Source: Sulfitobacter sp. W027
Lineage (GTDB): Bacteria; Pseudomonadota; Alphaproteobacteria; Rhodobacterales; Rhodobacteraceae
Assembly (NCBI RefSeq): GCF_025143985.1
Contig: NZ_CP083564.1
Span: 2,635,001 to 2,699,000, forward strand
Direction of reading: 5' to 3'
DNA: 64,000 bases
Shown piece by piece: positions 52,120-60,448 of the stretch (position 1 is the first letter of the stretch; every line of letters begins with the position of its first letter). The notes beneath the pieces were generated by a model that was not told where the DNA came from, did not search any database, and saw nothing but the letters and a program-made list of their open reading frames with translations. A program made the position numbers and the translations under genes.

Positions 52120-54558
52120 TTATCCGCGCATTAGCGCATAGGAAGGATCATATGGCGAGGGGTCGATCACCTCGGTGCCAACGATTTCCCCATAGAGATC
52201 AAGCGGGATTTGCGTGCCGGGGGAGGCCAGCGCCGGATCGACAAAAGCATAGGCGAGGTTCATGCCCACCCGGTGCCCCCAATCGCCTGAGGTTACGGTG
52301 CCGACGACCTTCCCGTCTTGCATGAGTGAGGCACCGCCATGGGCCGGGGCATGGGTCGCGTCGACCTTGAGCGTTACCAGTTTTTTGCGCGGCCCTTCTT
52401 CCATGCGCTTGCGAAGCGCCTCCTTCCCAATGAAATCGGCGGGCTTTTCGGGTTTTACGAAACGGTCCAGCGCGGTCTCAAACGGGTCGAACTCGGTCAG
52501 CAGGTCAGCTTTCCAGTGCATAAAGCCTTTCTCCATCCGCATCGATTCCACCGCGCGGGCACCGAAGAGCTTAAGGCCATGCGTCTTGCCAGCCTCGCGC
52601 AGGGCCAGATAGGCGGCATAGAGCGCGTTGTTTGGCACGTGGATTTCATAGGCTAACTCGCCCGAGAAACTGACGCCTAGCACCGTGGCAGGCGCAAATC
52701 CGATGAAACATTCGCGCAGGCTGAGCCATGGGAACGCCTCTTTCGACCAGTCGCCGCGCGCACATGCGCTGAGCACATCGCGTGCCTTTGGCCCGGCGAG
52801 CACGAGGATCGTTTGGTCATTGGTGAGGCTGCGGATTTGCACATCTTCGTCGTCGCGCAGATGCAGTTTGAGCCAGTCCATGTCGTGATATTCGCTGGCG
52901 GCTGCCGAACCGTACCAGACCCGCTGCGGGCCGCGGTCCGAGGCGGGCAAGTTGGCGACTGTGGCCTCGCCTTTGACCATGCCGTGGTGGTTCAGTAGGT
53001 AGCCCAAGCCCACACGACCGTCGCGTTTTGTGACCACGCCGCAGAGCATCCGGTCAAGGAAGCTGTGGCGGTCGCTGCCGGTGATCTCAAACCGGTTGAA
53101 GCCGTTGACCTCGCAGAGGCCGACATTCTCGGCCACGTTCCTCACTTCAGCCGCGACCACGTCAAAAGCCTCGTCGAAGTCAAAGCTCAAGGTTGGGTGG
53201 AAGTCCGGCGACGGCTTGATGTAATCGACCCGCTCCCAACCGTTGACCATGGTGAACTCGGCCCCTTCGGCGGCCATCACCGGGGTCAGCGGCGTGGTCT
53301 TGGCGGGTCGCGCAGCGGGGCGATGCTCATGCGGGAAGTGGAAGCGGAATTCGTTCTGGTAGTCTTCGATGGCCTTGAGCGCCGTCAGTTCCACATTGGC
53401 ATGGCCGGTGAAGCGGCGCGGATCAATGACCCAGGTGTCATAGCAGGCTTCCCCGTGAACGATCTGCTGAGCCAAAAGCCAACCGTGCCCCCCGCCCTCG
53501 CCCAGACCTGCGCGCAGGCCGATGATGCAAAAGGCGTTGCGCTTGCCGGGGATCGGACCGACCAGCGGCGCGCCGTCGATGGTATAGGTGATCGGTCCGT
53601 TGACGATGGAGCGGATGCCGGTTTCGGCCAGTGCGGGCATGCGCTCAAAGGCGCCTTCGAGCACGTCCATGACCCGTTCAAGATCATCCGGACAAAGGGC
53701 GTTGACGAAATTCGGGTCGATCCCGTCCATCCCCCAAGTTTTGCAGTTCTGCTCATAAAAGCCGACCAGCAGGCCGTTCTTTTCCTGACGGCTGTAGTAG
53801 TCGGAAATAGGACAGCGCAGCAGGGGCATGCGATGCCCGGCCTCGGCGATGGCGGGAATGTCCTCGGTCAGAAAATACTGGTGCTCCATTGAGGCCACCG
53901 GGTGATGCACCCCCATCATACTGCCGACCTCATTCACCCGGTAGCCGCAGGCGTTGACCACAATATCGCAGTCGATATCGCCGTGTTTGGTGTGGACCGT
54001 CCAAGTGTCGTCTTTGTGCTGCGTCAGGGCTGTGACCGGCGTATTGCGGTAGACCTCGGCCCCGGCTTTGCGTGCGTGATAGGCCAAAGCCTGACAAAGC
54101 TGCGCGGGATCAATGTCGCCATCGAGCGGATCCCAAAGCCCGCCCAGCAGATTCTCGGTCGATATCAGCAGGTGTCGCCGGGCGCATTCTTCAGCGTCGA
54201 TGACTTCCAGATCCACATCCATGCCGCGCGCCATTGAGGCAAAATGGCGATAGCCCTGCATCTGCGCTTCGGTGTTGGCCAGTCGGATGCCGCCGTCCGC
54301 ATGATGGTAGTTGATCGGATACTCTGGGTCTTCGGACAAGCGTTTGTATAGGTTGATGGAATGGGTCTTGAGCCCCACCATCGTTTGATTGGCCCCAAAG
54401 TTCGTGACCTGCGCCGCCGAATGCCAAGTCGTGCCTGAGGTAAGCTCATCACGCTCAACCAAGACAACATCTGTCCAGCCTTCCTGTGTGAGATGATAAA
54501 GCGTCGAGCAGCCGGCGATACCGCCGCCGATAACAACCACTTTGGTCCGAGATTTCAT
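52120..54558 (-). CDS. FAD-dependent oxidoreductase with GcvT domains (dimethylglycine/sarcosine dehydrogenase type)
   Basis: 812 residues. An N-terminal DAO-type FAD domain (VVVIGGGIAGCSTLYHL, residues ~6-22, and GTTWHSAAQVTNFG) is followed by an FAO linker domain and C-terminal GcvT/aminomethyltransferase domains (IGKEALRKRMEEGPRKKLV; GTVTSGDWGHRVGMNLAYAFV). Such proteins oxidatively demethylate N-methylated amines and pass the one-carbon unit to tetrahydrofolate. It lies 104 nt upstream of cuyA on the same strand, possibly first gene of the operon, suggesting an N-methylated sulfonate or amine as substrate. Confidence 0.87.
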   Translation of the reverse strand: MKSRTKVVVIGGGIAGCSTLYHLTQEGWTDVVLVERDELTSGTTWHSAAQVTNFGANQTMVGLKTHSINLYKRLSEDPEYPINYHHADGGIRLANTEAQMQGYRHFASMARGMDVDLEVIDAEECARRHLLISTENLLGGLWDPLDGDIDPAQLCQALAYHARKAGAEVYRNTPVTALTQHKDDTWTVHTKHGDIDCDIVVNACGYRVNEVGSMMGVHHPVASMEHQYFLTEDIPAIAEAGHRMPLLRCPISDYYSRQEKNGLLVGFYEQNCKTWGMDGIDPNFVNALCPDDLERVMDVLEGAFERMPALAETGIRSIVNGPITYTIDGAPLVGPIPGKRNAFCIIGLRAGLGEGGGHGWLLAQQIVHGEACYDTWVIDPRRFTGHANVELTALKAIEDYQNEFRFHFPHEHRPAARPAKTTPLTPVMAAEGAEFTMVNGWERVDYIKPSPDFHPTLSFDFDEAFDVVAAEVRNVAENVGLCEVNGFNRFEITGSDRHSFLDRMLCGVVTKRDGRVGLGYLLNHHGMVKGEATVANLPASDRGPQRVWYGSAAASEYHDMDWLKLHLRDDEDVQIRSLTNDQTILVLAGPKARDVLSACARGDWSKEAFPWLSLRECFIGFAPATVLGVSFSGELAYEIHVPNNALYAAYLALREAGKTHGLKLFGARAVESMRMEKGFMHWKADLLTEFDPFETALDRFVKPEKPADFIGKEALRKRMEEGPRKKLVTLKVDATHAPAHGGASLMQDGKVVGTVTSGDWGHRVGMNLAYAFVDPALASPGTQIPLDLYGEIVGTEVIDPSPYDPSYALMRG

Positions 54559-54624
54559 GGGGTGAGCCTCCGATACATATTGGGATCAGAGGGGCAGAGG
54601 TATCCTAAAAGGGCAAGCGCTCAT

Positions 54625-54637
54625 CTCGATATTCGAG
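54625..54637. promoter_or_regulatory. Small palindrome upstream of the sulfonate operon
   Basis: CTCGATATTCGAG: 5-bp arms around a TAT centre. It lies 67 nt upstream of the FAD/GcvT gene start and 3 nt from a second, longer palindrome. Candidate operator or promoter element. Confidence 0.4.
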
Positions 54638-54640
54638 AAC

Positions 54641-54659
54641 ATCCAAGGATACCTTGGAT
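54641..54659. promoter_or_regulatory. 19-bp palindromic operator candidate upstream of the sulfonate operon
   Basis: ATCCAAGGATACCTTGGAT has perfect 8-bp arms around ATA. It sits 83-101 nt upstream of the FAD/GcvT start codon, where an activator or repressor site would be expected. No regulator gene for it is present in the adjacent sequence. Confidence 0.6.
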
Positions 54660-55069
54660 AGTTTGATTAATTTCGTGGACCCCGATTCCGCACGACCCCG
54701 AGGGTCAAGAGGAAACATGCAGGGTCACCGCCGCCGCTGGATCGGAAGGCACAAATCGAATAGCATGCCAGCTCTAGTCCCGTTCGTTGCCGAGGTGGGT
54801 ATGACGTTTGCCGGCGGATCAGATGCTCCTGTGGATTCCAGTTATAAGCAGCGCCGTAGCGACAAACCGATAAACTCTCACCCTCCCGGCGGGAGACATA
54901 GGCTGTCCAAGGCCAAGTGCAAGCGCAGGTCTCGGAGTGGACCATGCCGTTACCGAGCGCTTTCGGCATCAATAGTTCGCTAAGCTCAATAACGGAAAGA
55001 CAGCTGAAAGGCTCTGCGCCTCAAGATGCTACTGCGCGGCTTACGCCAACCCGTGACGCGGGTTTTATA
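54660..55069. other. Non-coding region between sulfonate operon and tctE-like gene
   Basis: About 410 nt with no convincing gene; ORFs on both strands have no recognisable family or ribosome site. Near its end a 6-bp stem (AACCCG/CGGGTT, 55048-55064) followed by TT on the plus strand lies just beyond the histidine kinase stop. Confidence 0.4.
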
Positions 55070-56440
55070 TCAGGTATCGACAGGCGGCGACGCCAACGGG
55101 ATTTTTAGCTTAACCACCAGCCCCTTTTCTTGTGGTATTAGCTCAGCTTTGCCGCCGTGTCGGCGCAGGACATCCTGAACGATCGCAAGACCGAGACCGC
55201 TTCCTTCCCCTTCGCTTAGCTGGCCGAACCTTTCAAAAGCGGCCTGAGCGCTGTCTTCGGGAATGCCCACGCCGTCGTCTTCCACGGTCAGAACTGCATT
55301 TTGCCCCTCAACCATGGTCCTCACGCGGATCGCGGAGAGGCCTGTTCCGCCATGGGTCACCGCGTTCTCAAGTAGATTGGTGATCGCCTCACCGAGCAGC
55401 ACAGTGTCGCCTTTAACCGGTAGCGAGTCTGGATAGGGTTCAAAGCCGAAATCTATGTCCCGCGACAGGACCGTGGGGGCAAAGTCACTGCACGCTTCTG
55501 CCGCGAGGGCATTGAGCTCAAGCGCACCGAATGTTGGCGCATCGTCGTAGCGTAACCGTTCGAGAGACAGCAGCTGATTTGCAAGCCGCGCCGATTTACG
55601 TGCGGCTGCAATCAATTCGCGTTCCCTTTGGCGGCGCTCTTGCGGATCGCTGACATCCGGCAAAACCTCGGCCAATGACAACAGCGCCGATGCGGGGTTG
55701 CGTAGTTGATGCGCGGCATTCGATATAAAGACCTGATGATCCTCTATGCTTTGCCGTACCTGTCCAAAAAGCCGGTTCAACGTGGCGACAATGCCAAAGA
55801 CCTCTGCTGGCACCGCGCGGCGAATATCGCGCAGGTCGTCGGGGGACCGGTGCTGGATCGCGTCTTGCAAATTGTTCAAGGGGCGCAGGCCGATCTTCAC
55901 GCCGAACCAGACCACCAAGGCAAGGGCTGCCATCAGACTGGCTATCAGGGCAGCTGCCCGCCGCGCCAATGCCGCGGCAAAGGCATTGCGATCGCTGTCC
56001 CTTTGCCAAACCGTGACGATCGTGTCGCCGGTCAGGTTCCCGATGGTCGTGCTCTCCGTCATCCGCAACACGCGTACAGGTTCGCCCCGATACTCAGCTA
56101 TCGTGTAGTTGAGCCTTTCCTCGTCCGTTTGGCCTTTAGATACGGGCGGATAGGCATAGCCGGTAATGTAGATGCCACCGGGGCCGGTGACGTGGTAGAA
56201 AAGCTCGCCGCCCCCCGCGTCAGAGACAAAATCCCGCGTGCTGGGGGACAGTGCGTCCCCGCCCGAAATCGCCACATCGCGGGAGATCGCCAAAGCTGCG
56301 GCCAGCAGGCTCCGGTCGAACAGGGTTTCAGAGGTGCGCTGCGCCACTTCAAAGCGCCAAAACCCCAGAATGATGGAGAGCAGCAGCAGCGGCGGCAGGA
56401 TCAGCATGAAAAGCCGCGAGCGCAGCGACATTGCGGTCAT
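55070..56440 (-). CDS. Sensor histidine kinase, TctE type
   Basis: 456 residues. Membrane segment near the N-terminus (LFMLILPPLLLLSIILGFW), a periplasmic sensor of the 2CSK type (ISRDVAISGGDAL, FYHVTGPGGIYITGYAYP), a second membrane segment (~170), then the kinase core: HQLRNPASALLSLAEVL (phospho-His), NLLENAVTHG and DDGVGIPEDS plus GSGLGLAIV. ATG at 56440 overlaps the regulator stop by 4 nt. It probably senses the tricarboxylate-type substrate of the adjacent transporter. Confidence 0.9.
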   Translation of the reverse strand: MTAMSLRSRLFMLILPPLLLLSIILGFWRFEVAQRTSETLFDRSLLAAALAISRDVAISGGDALSPSTRDFVSDAGGGELFYHVTGPGGIYITGYAYPPVSKGQTDEERLNYTIAEYRGEPVRVLRMTESTTIGNLTGDTIVTVWQRDSDRNAFAAALARRAAALIASLMAALALVVWFGVKIGLRPLNNLQDAIQHRSPDDLRDIRRAVPAEVFGIVATLNRLFGQVRQSIEDHQVFISNAAHQLRNPASALLSLAEVLPDVSDPQERRQRERELIAAARKSARLANQLLSLERLRYDDAPTFGALELNALAAEACSDFAPTVLSRDIDFGFEPYPDSLPVKGDTVLLGEAITNLLENAVTHGGTGLSAIRVRTMVEGQNAVLTVEDDGVGIPEDSAQAAFERFGQLSEGEGSGLGLAIVQDVLRRHGGKAELIPQEKGLVVKLKIPLASPPVDT

Positions 56441-57108
56441 GCGCTGTCGACTTCCAGCATATAGCCCAGCCCACGGGCGGCTTTGATGCGGATGCCGAAG
56501 GGCTCCAACCGTTTGCGAAGACGCGACACATGCGGTTCGATGGCACTGTCTTCCTGCTCGGCCCCGGTGCCGTAGACATGGGTGATCAACTGGGATTTCG
56601 ACACGATCCTCCCGCGCCTCTCCAGCAGGCATTCAAGCGTCGCCAGTTCTTTGCGGGGGAAGGCCAGTGGCTGTTCATCCTTCAGCAATTGGCGGTTGGT
56701 TCGGTCAAAGACCAAGGGGCCGAGCGCGTCGCGGGCGGCGAACTCAAGGTTTTTGCGCCGCGCCATGGCCCGCAGCCGGGCCTCTAGCTCATCCATCTCG
56801 AAGGGCTTGGTTAGATAATCATCGGCCCCGGCATCCAGCCCTGCTACTCGCTCTGAAGTCTCCGCCCGCGCGGTCAGCAGGATCACCGGCGTGCCATCGC
56901 CACGGCGGCGCAGCCGGGTCAGAACCTCCAGCCCGTCGCAACCGGGCAGATTGCAATCCAGTACAATCAAGTCTGCCCCCTCATGGCGCAGAAAAGCATC
57001 CGCGTCTTCCCCATCGTGCAGCAGGTCCACCGCATGGCCGCGATCGCGCAGGCGATGGGCAATTCCTTGAGCAAGGGCCTCATTGTCTTCGATGACTGCT
57101 ATGCGCAT
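56437..57108 (-). CDS. OmpR-family response regulator, TctD type
   Basis: 223 residues: receiver domain with phospho-Asp in LIVLDCNLPGCDG (near residue 51) and a C-terminal winged-helix domain (FPRKELATLECLLERRGRIVSKSQLITHVYG). It is divergent from the transporter genes across a 150-nt gap, so it likely activates them in response to the kinase. It overlaps the kinase gene by 4 nt. Confidence 0.92.
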   Translation of the reverse strand: MRIAVIEDNEALAQGIAHRLRDRGHAVDLLHDGEDADAFLRHEGADLIVLDCNLPGCDGLEVLTRLRRRGDGTPVILLTARAETSERVAGLDAGADDYLTKPFEMDELEARLRAMARRKNLEFAARDALGPLVFDRTNRQLLKDEQPLAFPRKELATLECLLERRGRIVSKSQLITHVYGTGAEQEDSAIEPHVSRLRKRLEPFGIRIKAARGLGYMLEVDSA

Positions 57109-57258
57109 GATTAAAACTTAATCCTGATGCGCAAGTTTCGCGCAAGGTTGGAAAGGCAGTGTGCCCGTGTTGGAGGAGGGATTCGTTCCCTAAAACAAAT
57201 CCGAACGACGGCAGATGTGAAAGTCTGACCGCTACAGAATGTCTACGGGAGGACACCT

Positions 57259-58335
57259 ATGACTATCAAGTATTTCGCCGCAACCGCTGCATCCGCCGCC
57301 TGCCTCGCCGCTCCGGCGCTGGCCGAGGTTGACTTTGCAGGCAAGACCATCGAGTGGGTCATCCCCTTCTCGGAAACGGGTGGCTCGGCCAAATGGGCCA
57401 ACTTCTTTGCCCCGCTTTTGTCCGAAGAACTGCCCGGCAACCCCACCGTCGTCGTCAAGTTCATGCCAGGTGCTGGTTCGACCAAAGGCGCCAACTGGTT
57501 CCAAGAGCAAGAGCATGACGAGGGCACGGTCCTTTTCGGCACCTCTGGCTCGACCCAGTTCCCCTATCTGCTGGACGATCCGCGCGTGCGGTATGAGTAC
57601 AGCGACTGGAAGCCTGTCATGGCATCGGGCACCGGCGGGGTCGCCTATCTGAACCCCACAGACGGTGAGAAATTCGACGGCACTGCCAATAACCTCAAAG
57701 ACGTCAACTTCATCTACGGCTCGCAGGGGGCCACGCGCCTTGACCTCGTGCCGTTGCTGGCATGGGAGATGCTGGGGATGAATGTCGAGCCGGTCTTTGG
57801 CATCAAGGGCCGTGGCGATGGCCGTCTGATGTTTGAGCGCGGCGAGGCCACGATCGACTATCAGACCTCGTCAAGCTACCTCGGTGCCTCTGCCGATTTG
57901 GTCGAAAAGGGTCAAGCCGTGCCGATGATGACCTGGGGTGCGCTGGACGAGGACGGTAACATCGTTCGTGACCCCACTTTCCCCGACATCCTGACCTTTA
58001 AAGAAGTCTGCGAAGCGACCGAAGGCTGTGAGACCGAAGGTGAGGCTTGGGACGCGTGGAAGGCCTTCTTTATCGCTGGCTTCCCGGTGCAAAAGATCGC
58101 CTTCCTGCCTGCAGGGACGCCCGATGACGTGATCGAGACCTACACAGCGGCCTTTGACGCGGTGCGCAACCGCGAAGATTTCGCCCAGATCGCCGAGAAG
58201 CGTGTCGGGAAATACCCCGTCTTCGTAGGCGAAGGCGCAGCCAAGGCAACACAGCGCGGCACGACTGTCTCTGCAGAGGCGAAGGCCTTCGTCACCAACT
58301 GGCTGCAAGAAGCCTATGGCGTTTCGCTGAAGTAA
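57259..58335 (+). CDS. tctC: Tripartite tricarboxylate transporter binding protein TctC
   Basis: 358 residues with signal peptide MTIKYFAATAASAACLAAPALAE. The mature start FAGKTIEWVIPFSETGGSAKWA and MPGAGSTKGANWF are TctC-family features. GGGAGGA precedes the ATG. It is longer than the usual ~320 residues. It binds a carboxylate for the TctA/B membrane part. Ligand not identifiable, though the downstream PrpF-type isomerase hints at an unsaturated tricarboxylate. Confidence 0.88.
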   Translation: MTIKYFAATAASAACLAAPALAEVDFAGKTIEWVIPFSETGGSAKWANFFAPLLSEELPGNPTVVVKFMPGAGSTKGANWFQEQEHDEGTVLFGTSGSTQFPYLLDDPRVRYEYSDWKPVMASGTGGVAYLNPTDGEKFDGTANNLKDVNFIYGSQGATRLDLVPLLAWEMLGMNVEPVFGIKGRGDGRLMFERGEATIDYQTSSSYLGASADLVEKGQAVPMMTWGALDEDGNIVRDPTFPDILTFKEVCEATEGCETEGEAWDAWKAFFIAGFPVQKIAFLPAGTPDDVIETYTAAFDAVRNREDFAQIAEKRVGKYPVFVGEGAAKATQRGTTVSAEAKAFVTNWLQEAYGVSLK

Positions 58336-58349
58336 GCGAAACCCTCTCG

Positions 58350-58370
58350 GCCCCGGGCGATCCCCGGGGC
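58350..58370 (+). promoter_or_regulatory. Intergenic stem-loop after tctC
   Basis: Perfect 8-bp GC stem GCCCCGGG/CCCGGGGC with a 5-nt loop and no U-tract, in the 71-nt gap between tctC and the permease gene. Probably sets a higher level of binding protein than permease. Confidence 0.6.
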
Positions 58371-58406
58371 TACCCCCCTTTAATCTAACATTTCGAGGTC
58401 GGTGCG

Positions 58407-60437
58407 ATGGATCTGTTCGCAACCGCTCTGCCTGCGCTTGGCCAGGCATGGGCTCTCATTCTGCAACCTATGGTTCTGGGATATCTGGTGCTGGGCGTGG
58501 TCATGGGCCTGGCTGTCGGGGTCTTTCCCGGTCTTGGCGGGATCGCGGGGCTGTCGCTGCTCTTGCCCTTCATGTTCGGCATGGACCCGGTGCTGGGTCT
58601 GGCACTGATGATCGGCATGGTCGCCGTGGTGCCGACCTCTGACACCTTCGCCTCGGTCCTGATGGGCATTCCGGGTTCTTCGGCCAGCCAAGCCACGGTG
58701 CTCGATGGCTTTCCGATGGCCAAGAAAGGCCAAGCCGCGCGGGCGCTTTCGGCGGCATTCACCTCATCGCTCTTCGGCGGTCTGGTCGGCGCGGCGTTCC
58801 TGACGATGTTCATCGTCATCGCGCGGCCCATCGTGTTGTCCTTCGGCCTGCCTGAAATGTTGATGATCTCGATCCTTGGCCTGTCGATGGTCGCGGTATT
58901 GGCCGGGCGCGTGGCGCTCAAAGGTCTGGCGGCCGCGGGCCTCGGCCTGCTCATCGGCACCATCGGTGAGGCCGACGCGGGCGGTTCCCTGCGCATGGCG
59001 ACCTATGACATCCCCTACCTCACGGACGGCTTGAAACTGGTGATCGTCGGCCTTGGCATCTTTGCCGTGCCCGAGATCGTATCGCTCCTGCGCCAAGACC
59101 GGGCCATTTCAAAAGAAGCCAAGCTTGGCGCGGGCTGGGGCGAAGGCGTGCGGGACTGGGTTGATAACAAATGGCTCTCGGTGCGCTGCTCGCTGATCGG
59201 CGTGGTGGTTGGCGTTATTCCCGGACTTGGTGGCTCTGTCGTTGATTGGATCGCCTATGGGCACGCAGTTCAAACAACGAAGGACAAATCGAACTTCGGC
59301 AAAGGCGAAGTGCGCGGTGTGATCGGGCCGGAGAGCTCGAATAACGCGAAAGAGGGCGGCGGCTTGGTCCCTACCCTGCTCTTCGGCATTCCGGGCTCTG
59401 GCTCCATGGCGATCTTCATTGGTGCCATCGCGCTGTTGGGATCTGGCGAGATCGAAGTCGGCCCATCGATGCTGCGCGACAACCTCGACATCACCTATTC
59501 GATCGTCTGGTTGCTGGCGCTGGCCAATGTCGTCGGCACGCTTCTGTGCATCGCGGCTTCGGGCGGCATCGCGAAGCTAACCACAATCCGCTTCACCTAC
59601 CTCGCACCGTTCCTCTTCATGCTGATCTCCTTCGCGGCATTTCAGTCCGGGCAGAACTTCGAAGACATCCTCGCGCTCTTCCTGATCGGGCTGATCGGCA
59701 TCTTCCTGCGCCGTTTTGACTGGTCGCGCCCGGCTTTCCTCATCGGTTTCGTGCTGTCCAACCCGGTCGAGAAATTCTCGAACCAAGCGTTTCAGATCGC
59801 ATCGTTTCGGTTCCGCAAATCCTTTGAGGAAGGCATGGACTATATCTTCTCTCCAATCGTCATCGTGCTGCTGATCGTCACCGTGGTCTCTGTCGTGCTG
59901 GGCCTGCGTCAGGCCAAGTCGATCATGGCCGAAGGCGACGTTCAGTCAGGATCCAAACGCGCACCGTTGGTCTTTTTGCTGATCATCATGGGCTACGTCG
60001 TGGCCGCGCTGATCAATGCCTCGCTGATCCCTGACTACAACATGACCGATAAGATCGTGCCGCTGGTTGTGGGGGGCATCGCCTTGGCCGCGCTGCTGAT
60101 CCTGCTGGTGCAGATGATCCTGCGCCCCGAAAGCGATGCGATCTTTGCCGACAAGGAAGTCTCTGGCGAGGACGCGGATGCGCCCTACGGGTTGTGGGGC
60201 ACGCTGGCTTGGTTCGTGGGGCTGATCATCGCCACCTACTTCGTCGGCTTCATCCTCGCACTCTTGGGCTTTTTGGTCAGCTTCCTGCGGGTCCGGGCAC
60301 AAGCACGTTGGCCGAAAACCCTGATCCTGACCGCCTGCGGCATCGCGCTGATGTGCGTCATGGCCGGTGCGCTTAACCGTGATTTCCCACCCGGTCTGCT
60401 GCAAGGCGCAGTCGATCTGCCGTGGCCGCTGAACTGA
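58407..60437 (+). CDS. Fused TctA-TctB permease of the tripartite tricarboxylate transporter
   Basis: 676 residues. Residues ~1-500 are TctA, with its two signature repeats (GVFPGLGGIAGLSLLLPF; GVIPGLGGSVVDWIAYGHA) and GIPGSGSMAIFIGAI. The last ~165 residues (from KRAPLVFLLIIMGYVVAALI on) carry four hydrophobic segments like the small subunit TctB. Normally tctB is a separate gene before tctA, and no such gene exists here. The transporter works on an ion gradient in the inner membrane. TctC and the PrpF-type gene flank it. Confidence 0.88.
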   Translation: MDLFATALPALGQAWALILQPMVLGYLVLGVVMGLAVGVFPGLGGIAGLSLLLPFMFGMDPVLGLALMIGMVAVVPTSDTFASVLMGIPGSSASQATVLDGFPMAKKGQAARALSAAFTSSLFGGLVGAAFLTMFIVIARPIVLSFGLPEMLMISILGLSMVAVLAGRVALKGLAAAGLGLLIGTIGEADAGGSLRMATYDIPYLTDGLKLVIVGLGIFAVPEIVSLLRQDRAISKEAKLGAGWGEGVRDWVDNKWLSVRCSLIGVVVGVIPGLGGSVVDWIAYGHAVQTTKDKSNFGKGEVRGVIGPESSNNAKEGGGLVPTLLFGIPGSGSMAIFIGAIALLGSGEIEVGPSMLRDNLDITYSIVWLLALANVVGTLLCIAASGGIAKLTTIRFTYLAPFLFMLISFAAFQSGQNFEDILALFLIGLIGIFLRRFDWSRPAFLIGFVLSNPVEKFSNQAFQIASFRFRKSFEEGMDYIFSPIVIVLLIVTVVSVVLGLRQAKSIMAEGDVQSGSKRAPLVFLLIIMGYVVAALINASLIPDYNMTDKIVPLVVGGIALAALLILLVQMILRPESDAIFADKEVSGEDADAPYGLWGTLAWFVGLIIATYFVGFILALLGFLVSFLRVRAQARWPKTLILTACGIALMCVMAGALNRDFPPGLLQGAVDLPWPLN

Positions 60438-60448
60438 GGAGCTTAGAG

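Noticed and set aside
54654..54983. ORFs on both strands in the gap after the sulfonate operon
   Set aside because: Odd composition, no ribosome site and no family; no evidence for transposase remnants either.
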